Positions 58,401-64,000 of a stretch of 64,000 nucleotides of DNA are shown in pieces. Where the stretch lies: contig OY294070.1 in assembly GCA_958510875.1 (NCBI GenBank), positions 2,232,001-2,296,000 of the forward strand, read 5' to 3'. Source of the stretch: Endomychus coccineus. Taxonomy: Eukaryota; Arthropoda; Insecta; Coleoptera; Endomychidae. A program made the position numbers and the translations under genes. How positions within the stretch are numbered: the stretch's first letter is position 1; the number at the start of each line of letters is the position of its first letter. The notes under the pieces are model-generated. The model was not told the DNA's origin. It made no database searches and worked only from the letters and a program-made list of their open reading frames with translations.

Positions 58401-59282
58401 GTGCTGAATTCCTTCAGGCAGTAGGTACATTTGTACGGTTGCAAACCTGTGTGCGTACGCATGTGCACGTTCAGCTTGGCCATGTTTCTGTTGAAAGAAC
58501 AACAGATTTTTCGTTTAGAGGTGCAATTTTGCCTGGGATCCCGAAGGATATTTTTGCGACGGAAGGGAACACTTTGAAAGGTCAAAAAGGTTATTTTCAG
58601 ATATCGCCTCTCTCCTTAAATTATTTTCAGAGGTACCTCACGTTAACCATTTCGTTCCATACAAACTATACAATTAAGAATATATTTTCCTTGATTGAGG
58701 GTATATAAGAAAGTGTCATTTAAAAAGCCTCCTCAAAACATCGGTTACCCTGCAGAGTGCCCATGAAAAGTGTTAGTTTTATCAGTTTGAATAGTAACAA
58801 AATATTTGATAACTTGGGGCTTCCATTGTTTACTGGTCGATTCACATTTTACAATTTTAAATATGACATTGATCGAGGTTTTGAAAACATTTTTGTTTGC
58901 GGAAATTAGCTCAATATTCGTCGAAACATTAATTTGCGAGTAAAAAAAACTGTCCGAATGACCATGCAAGATCGAAAAGTTGCTTTACTTTTGTCGCTTA
59001 TTGTTTGAATAAATTATCACGTGCTACTTCCCCGTTTTAAATTGCTAAGAAAATTCGAAATTTTCGAAAACATCGAGTGAGTCAGCGGTGGATTTTTGGA
59101 AGAGAAGATACGTATGTGAAATTGCGATTTTTAAATTGATTTACCTGAATTGTTTGCCGCACATATTGCACAATTTCGGTTCGTTGGTGTATCTGGATTT
59201 CTTGTGCACGACCGCCTCGTGTTTCGCCAAACTGCGCACCCTTCGATCGCAGATTTTACAATAATTCTGTGATGTGGAAATT
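52463..59282 (-). CDS. C2H2 zinc-finger protein 2 (last five exons)
   Basis: Minus-strand exons 59282-59145, 58487-58328, 57001-56872, 53039-52872 and 52566-52463 join in phase to a TAG at 52465-52463. They encode one atypical short finger (CKICDRRVRSLAKHEAVVH) and seven canonical C-x2-C-x12-H-x3-H fingers with TGEKPY-type linkers. Exon borders cut through fingers: CNMCGKQFR/NMAKLNVHMRTH and CKFCTK/AFAQSSVLNIHMRLH. It is presumably a sequence-specific nuclear DNA-binding protein. The start exon was not found and may lie beyond 59300. The intron after exon 3 uses a GC donor (GCAAGT) with an AG acceptor. Introns contain fold-back elements and a solo LTR. Coding sequence is intact. Confidence 0.88.
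53111..55045. mobile_element. Fold-back element 1 (1935 bp, arms about 930 bp)
   Basis: Begins AAAGGAGACGGCCAAGGGGG and ends with its exact reverse complement. The two halves match along nearly their full length around a centre near 54066-54114. No transposase frame. Located in a zinc-finger gene 2 intron. Confidence 0.9.
55147..56832 (+). mobile_element. Solo LTR with PBS-bearing end duplication
   Basis: Same LTR family as 21316-22943, plus orientation, starting TGTTATGATTTC and flanked by GTAT at 55143-55146 and 56833-56836. The end carries two tandem copies of a 50-bp piece. One has CACCACAACGTGGGGC, the other an exact Lys-type PBS (TGGCGCCCAACGTGGGGC at 56785-56802); both end in TAACA. 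Confidence 0.85.
57145..58086. mobile_element. Fold-back element 2 (942 bp)
   Basis: The left start TACAGGATGGTCCAGTTTAT is mirrored at the right end (AAACTGGACCACCCTATA). Arms of about 430 bp pair across a short centre near 57600-57655. No coding sequence. Lies in the intron between zinc-finger exons at 58328 and 57001. Confidence 0.88.
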
Positions 59283-59978
59283 CTGTAAAATTAGTCTCTT
59301 TTACCACACCAAGTTTAATGTTCACCAATTTTAATGTCCATTTCAACTTTCAACACAACAGTTTATACGAAATGCAACACATTCTGAGACTTATGGATTT
59401 TAAAAATAAGGATTTTTGAAGCTAAGATGAAATTTACCGAAATATGGTACAATATGGGCATGATTTCGTATCATCAAAGTATTCCATATAATCAATCATA
59501 TAATTTTCAAGGTGTAAATTAACCATTCGTTATTTCTATTATCATATAATACGTGAACGGAAGTAAAGTTGTTCCAGTTCGATCCCTGAATTACACCTGA
59601 TTTGGCAGTGACTGTTCTCCATTCAAATGTCATAATAAAAGACCCATTTGTTCTCTAGTAAACGCGTTTTTACAATTTTTCCAAAAAATGCGGTTTTGGC
59701 GCATAAAATTAACATAGGCCAGAAAAAAAAATTAGCAGCATGTGATCACTTGACTGGAGAATAACTGGAATAAAATATCTAAATTGGTGGAGAAAATCAA
59801 GTCTTTAAAATACTGAAAAATAACCATTTTTTGCCGTATCTTTTTCAGCACAACTTTTACAGCCTTATAACGTGGAAATTTATAATCCGCGCATCAATAT
59901 GCATAAACTAGTTCAAAAATATTAGCAAAGGCATAAACGGTTTCCTCTCTTGTTGTTGCATCTATAAACAGGTTTTAT
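59283..59978. other. Gene-free stretch upstream of visible zinc-finger 2 exons
   Basis: No exon, RNA gene or element recognised. Confidence 0.5.
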
Positions 59979-59982
59979 TGCA

Positions 59983-60258
59983 TATAAAATTCTCGGGAAA
60001 TAGGTCACATTAACACTTTGTTTCATACTTTCAGTACGTACGTTTCAGTCTCACGACCATCATCACACTTATTATGTCCAAAACGGGATTTCTTAAAACT
60101 AATTATATTAGCACAAAGCGTCCATATCGCACCAATTTCAATTAAAAATGCCCACGTCGCCGAAACGAAAAGATCTACGAATAATCGAAATTGTACCACA
60201 TTAATGTTTGAAGTATATAACAAAGTGTTAATGTGACCTATTCCCCGAGAATTTTATA
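59983..60258. mobile_element. Small inverted-repeat element derived from a Penelope tail
   Basis: About 38-bp ends (AAATTCTCGGGAAATAGGTC and its mirror) enclose CGTTTCAGTCTCACGACCATC. This resembles the hammerhead-like tail at 45667-45701. Confidence 0.6.
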
Positions 60259-60460
60259 TACAGGGTGTCCCAGGTTTTAGTAGCAGAACTTCCGACAGTC
60301 GATGAAAATTTGATTTTGAGAAAAAAGTTCCTATTAACATATATGCACAGACGCGTAGTTTTTGAGATACAGGGTAGGGTGTTGAAATTGAAAAAAAAAA
60401 TTCGTTTTTTGCGAATATCTCCGGAACCGTTCATCGTACAGAAAACAGCTTTCGTAATCA

Positions 60461-62668
60461 TGTAATGTTAAAGGTCTTAATGTTGAGCGGTTCGCCCTAA
60501 ACTGACCCGTGGTCCTGGTGAGGGTATAGGGAATAGAAACATATCACTTATAAAAGAGTCACTTTACTTAATTGTAGAGCTCGACGCCATTACGACATAA
60601 TGCCTCGCTCTACATAATAATAGTACAGATTCTAATTGTACATGAAGAGTTCTTGATTACAGTCTATTACGAATACCTCTTAATACTATGAATGATTCAT
60701 ATGAATATTATGAATGAATATATTGTTAAGACAATATACTCTTACTGTTTTATTTTTGCCCCACGTTGGGGGCCAATTGTTAAGACAAACTCTTACTGTT
60801 TTATTTTGCCCCACGTTGTGGTGACAATTATTAACTAAATTCTTATTAGTTTATTTTTTTTTTATTTGTTATTAATAATTATATTTTGATTCTACCGGCT
60901 AGCTTTTTATCTTTTTAATTTGATTGTATTTGAACTTTGAATTAATGTTTATGAAGTTTTTGAACTTTTGAAGTTTATCTATAGAATAATTTTATATGGA
61001 ATTAAACACAATGCTCTTTGAATTTCACAATATTTAATTTCTATGACTCTTCTTTATCTCGGGTAATTGAATTTTATGTTTTACAAGATCTATGATATAA
61101 CCTTAAAATCACTTTTACAACATATTTGTTTATACTGTTGTAATCAACAATCTTCCTTTTACTTTACAGATATTACTATGATGTAGAAATTATAAACAAA
61201 CTTACGTTTAGATAATATCCAAAAGTGTGTTTAACAATGTTGGCAATGTTCAATTTACTTCTTTTTGATTTCGTTGATTCACTTTTTACACAATACTATG
61301 CTATTTCACGATAATCACAGGTAACTAATTTAGGTTACTTCTTCTTGAGGATCAGGAACTGTTGATAATACTTTGTTTTATTCTTTTAGATAAGATATAA
61401 AACTTTTCGATGCTTTATTGAAATTATATTGAAGAATGGCAATCGTTGGATACTTCTTATAAATTGGAGGTTATTACAACCTTTTACTTGGTTTAGATAC
61501 TTGGAACACTCGTTGACTTTTAATAATTTTTATTAACTTCAGTTACTTGGAACTTATCGAAGTTTGGAACACTTGCGTTCACTGATGTTTATTTTTATAA
61601 ACTTAGGTTAGAAAATTTTGGTGAGTTGCCAGAGAAGAACAGTCTCTACTTAGATGTAATTGCAAACTGACCTGACCCGTCCTCAGATGCCTTTTATAGG
61701 CCTTCAAAACCGACGCCAAGCATTTTCAAAATTAACCAATGAGGTGCTTACTTTTCATATCAAGAAAGCCAAGTTAATTGTTGTTAAACTGACATAAGTA
61801 CTCATTGTTACCAGCCTGACACTAAGGAATCCGTCTCGACCAATCAGAATTTAGTATTCTATAATTTTTGAATTATTGGAGATTTTCAACTTATTTTAAT
61901 TGATAGTGGTTCCTTCTTTTTAAATTAATATTGCCTACATTTTTCCCCACACTTTGGTATAATATAACTTATGATTGGGTTATTATTAATATGATTATTC
62001 CCATATTTATGGTTTTCTTGACAGTTACTTATTCTTAAATCTGATACATACTATATTATATCAATAACATTCTTTTAACATTACATAACTCAAATTTACT
62101 AATCCTAACTTATATCTATAACATTATTCAATGTTTTGTACTATCTCATGATAGTTTTGTAATCACTTAATCACTTTAATTATAATTTCTGCCTTCGTTA
62201 CACAGTACGTTTCTTCACTTTCACTGAAGTTCTTGTTTATCACTTCTTATTCTATTACATTGTTGTTACATTATTTAGCTTTTACTATTGTTTTTAATTC
62301 CATATAAATACCTTTTATTTGATTTTTTCTGATTTTCCAAGTTCGGTAAGTTATTATTTTTAAATTTTTATTGTTTATGAAATGAAATCATAACAATATA
62401 TATGATTGCATGTCCTACATAAGTATGTTATATCTAATGTGATGTTATATGTTATTGTTCTAGTTAAACTAGTCTAAGAGTCAAGGTATCTGTGCCACAC
62501 CAATATGTTTAATATATTTACAAAACATTAAACACATTGCTTGTGGGTCAGATCCGAGATATAAACATATATCTAATAACATTACTTAATAAATAGAAAT
62601 AAGGTCGAATATTATAACTTAGGGTTTTTAGGTAATATCGTATAGGAATGGAGGATTCCTATACTACA
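60461..62668. mobile_element. Solo LTR (about 532 bp) interrupted by another LTR
   Basis: TGTAATG...TACTACA ends with ATCA duplicated at 60457-60460 and 62669-62672. It is split at 60723/62396 by the LTR below. Confidence 0.7.
60724..62395 (-). mobile_element. Solo LTR of the PBS-bearing family
   Basis: 1672 bp, homologous to the LTRs at 21316 and 55147 in minus orientation, flanked by ATAT. Two PBS-like segments sit at its end (about 60762-60783 and 60812-60834), each followed by CAGTAAGAGT and GTCTTAACA. Confidence 0.83.
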
Positions 62669-63784
62669 ATCATTTTCTACTCATAATAAGCTATGTTCTG
62701 AGCGATGAAACAAATTTTTTTCACGCATAATTGGTGAAGATTTTGAAGGGGTAGTGGGGTTTTTCCCCTCAACTTCTACGCCACTGGAAAAAGTACTGTT
62801 TTGAGACAACCATTTGAACCGCCAATGTTTTCTACACAAAAAAGATACTCTTTGTCATAAGCTATAACTAAAGTTGACCGTTTTCGAGAAAAATCAACTT
62901 TTATGTTGAAAAACATGGTCAATTATTACTAATTGAACAAAATTTATTCAAACGTTAGAACAAGTAACAAAACCAAAAAATTGACCATGTTTTTCAACAT
63001 AAAAGTTGATTTTTCTCGAAAACGGTCAACTTTAGAGCTTATGACCAAGTATCTTTTTTGTGTAAAAAACATTGGCGGTTCAAATGGTTGTCTCAAAACC
63101 GTTCTTTTTCCATTGGCGTAGAAGTTGGGGAGAAAAACACCCACTACCCCTTCAAAATCTTCACCAATCTCGATTGGCGTAGAAGTTGGGGAGAAAAACA
63201 CCCACTACCCCTTCAAAATCTTCACCAATCATGACTAAAAAAAAATTTTTATCGCACAGAACATAGCTTACTATGAGTAGAAAATGCTTGCAAAAGTTGT
63301 TTTCTGTTCGATGAACGGTTCCGGAGATATTTGCAAAAACGAACTTTTTTTTTCAATTTCAACACCCTGTATCTCGAAAACTAAGAAGCGTCTGTGCATA
63401 TATGTTAATACGAACTTTTTTCTCAAAATCAAATTTTCTATCGACTGTTGAAGTTCTGTTACTAAAACCTGGGACACCCTGTATAATTCATACTGGGTCA
63501 ACAATCTTTATTACAGGTTTTATTGCGAATTTAGAAAGTAAATTACTGAAGGATGAGTGACAATTTTGAATTTCATTGAATTATTTATTAATGTAATTTA
63601 ATTTTATTTATTATTATTTATTTAACTTATTTATCAAAGATTTGTCGTAGCCATTATTTTCTTATTTTTGACAAAACAACGGAATACAAGTCGAGTCAAA
63701 AGATAAACATCACATTTACTCAATTGTTTTAAATGGATCACCCTGTATCTGATGTTTCTTCATTTTTGTCAACTACTCTATACT

Positions 63785-63960
63785 ATTGATAAGAAATAAT
63801 CACCCTCATCCACTAAAAATACTATTAAAGTACTGAGAACCTTTCGGGCTACCAAGTAGCCATCATCAGAGTAAACTAAATTATGAATCGAAATGTGCTT
63901 GTTTAAATACTATTTTGGGATAATGTTAACTATGTTTTAAAGGAGATAAACTTTCTTGGG
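63785..63960 (-). mobile_element. Penelope-like element tail with hammerhead-like hairpin
   Basis: The minus strand reads CTGATGA-T-GGCTAC-TTG-GTAGCC-C-GAAA (63869-63840), a perfect 6-bp stem between hammerhead-like core blocks. Matches the decayed tail at 31558-31680. Confidence 0.6.
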
Positions 63961-64000
63961 AAATAGTGTGACCTGCATTCAAAATATTACATTTTGTAAA

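Larger units (their letters stand above)
60259..63483. mobile_element. Fold-back element 3, split by nested LTRs
   Basis: Ends TACAGGGTGTCCCAGGTTTT and its mirror at 63460-63483, with TA beside each end. Internal sequence is the same family as fold-back 2. The left arm is cut at 60460 and resumes at 62673. The right part contains a tandem duplication of about 58 bp at 63113-63228. Confidence 0.85.

Overview
The window is a repeat-rich, AT-rich stretch of a eukaryotic nuclear genome. It is most likely from an insect, possibly a beetle; the order is a guess from the gene complement and the mix of Ty3/Gypsy, Penelope-like and Helentron elements. Four host protein genes with introns can be built by joining exons with matching phases and GT-AG (once GC-AG) borders. 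They are a myo-inositol oxygenase gene (MIOX, + strand, 3751-17710), a short two-exon C2H2 zinc-finger gene (+, 19787-21409), an SLC35F6-like transporter gene (+, 30625-48711) and a second multi-exon C2H2 zinc-finger gene (-, 59282-52463, its 5' part not seen).

Layout. 1-3402 is the 5' part of a Ty3/Gypsy element on the - strand (LTR, PBS, gag, start of pol with a canonical -1 frameshift heptamer). The 11-kb MIOX intron after the first visible exon holds the most striking object: 26 tRNA-Pro(TGG) genes, one per unit of a 382-bp (sometimes 379-bp) tandem repeat, followed by two dispersed tRNA-Pro genes, one of them CGG. Every unit also carries, on the opposite strand, a conserved cluster of hairpins with an exact Pol III box-B/T-loop sequence. 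Later MIOX introns hold a Penelope-like GIY-YIG fragment and a decayed LINE reverse transcriptase.

21316-29275 is an apparently intact LTR retrotransposon (two 1628-bp LTRs, gag, pol, 4-bp GTAC target duplication) that landed in the last codons of zinc-finger gene 1. The 12-kb intron 4 of SLC35F6 holds LINE and Penelope fragments and about 54 copies of a 139-bp satellite. The satellite is split by a complete Penelope-like element with a 773-aa RT/GIY-YIG ORF, 97-bp terminal inverted repeats and a 13-bp target duplication. Intron 6 carries the 3' end of a Helentron (helicase motif joined to an endonuclease).

The introns of zinc-finger gene 2 are loaded with near-perfect fold-back elements (1935 and 942 bp) and a solo LTR. 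A third fold-back upstream contains a three-level nest (fold-back, solo LTR, second solo LTR). The LTR family seen four times has primer-binding-site-like sequence built into its LTR ends. About 48712-52462 contains no recognisable gene.
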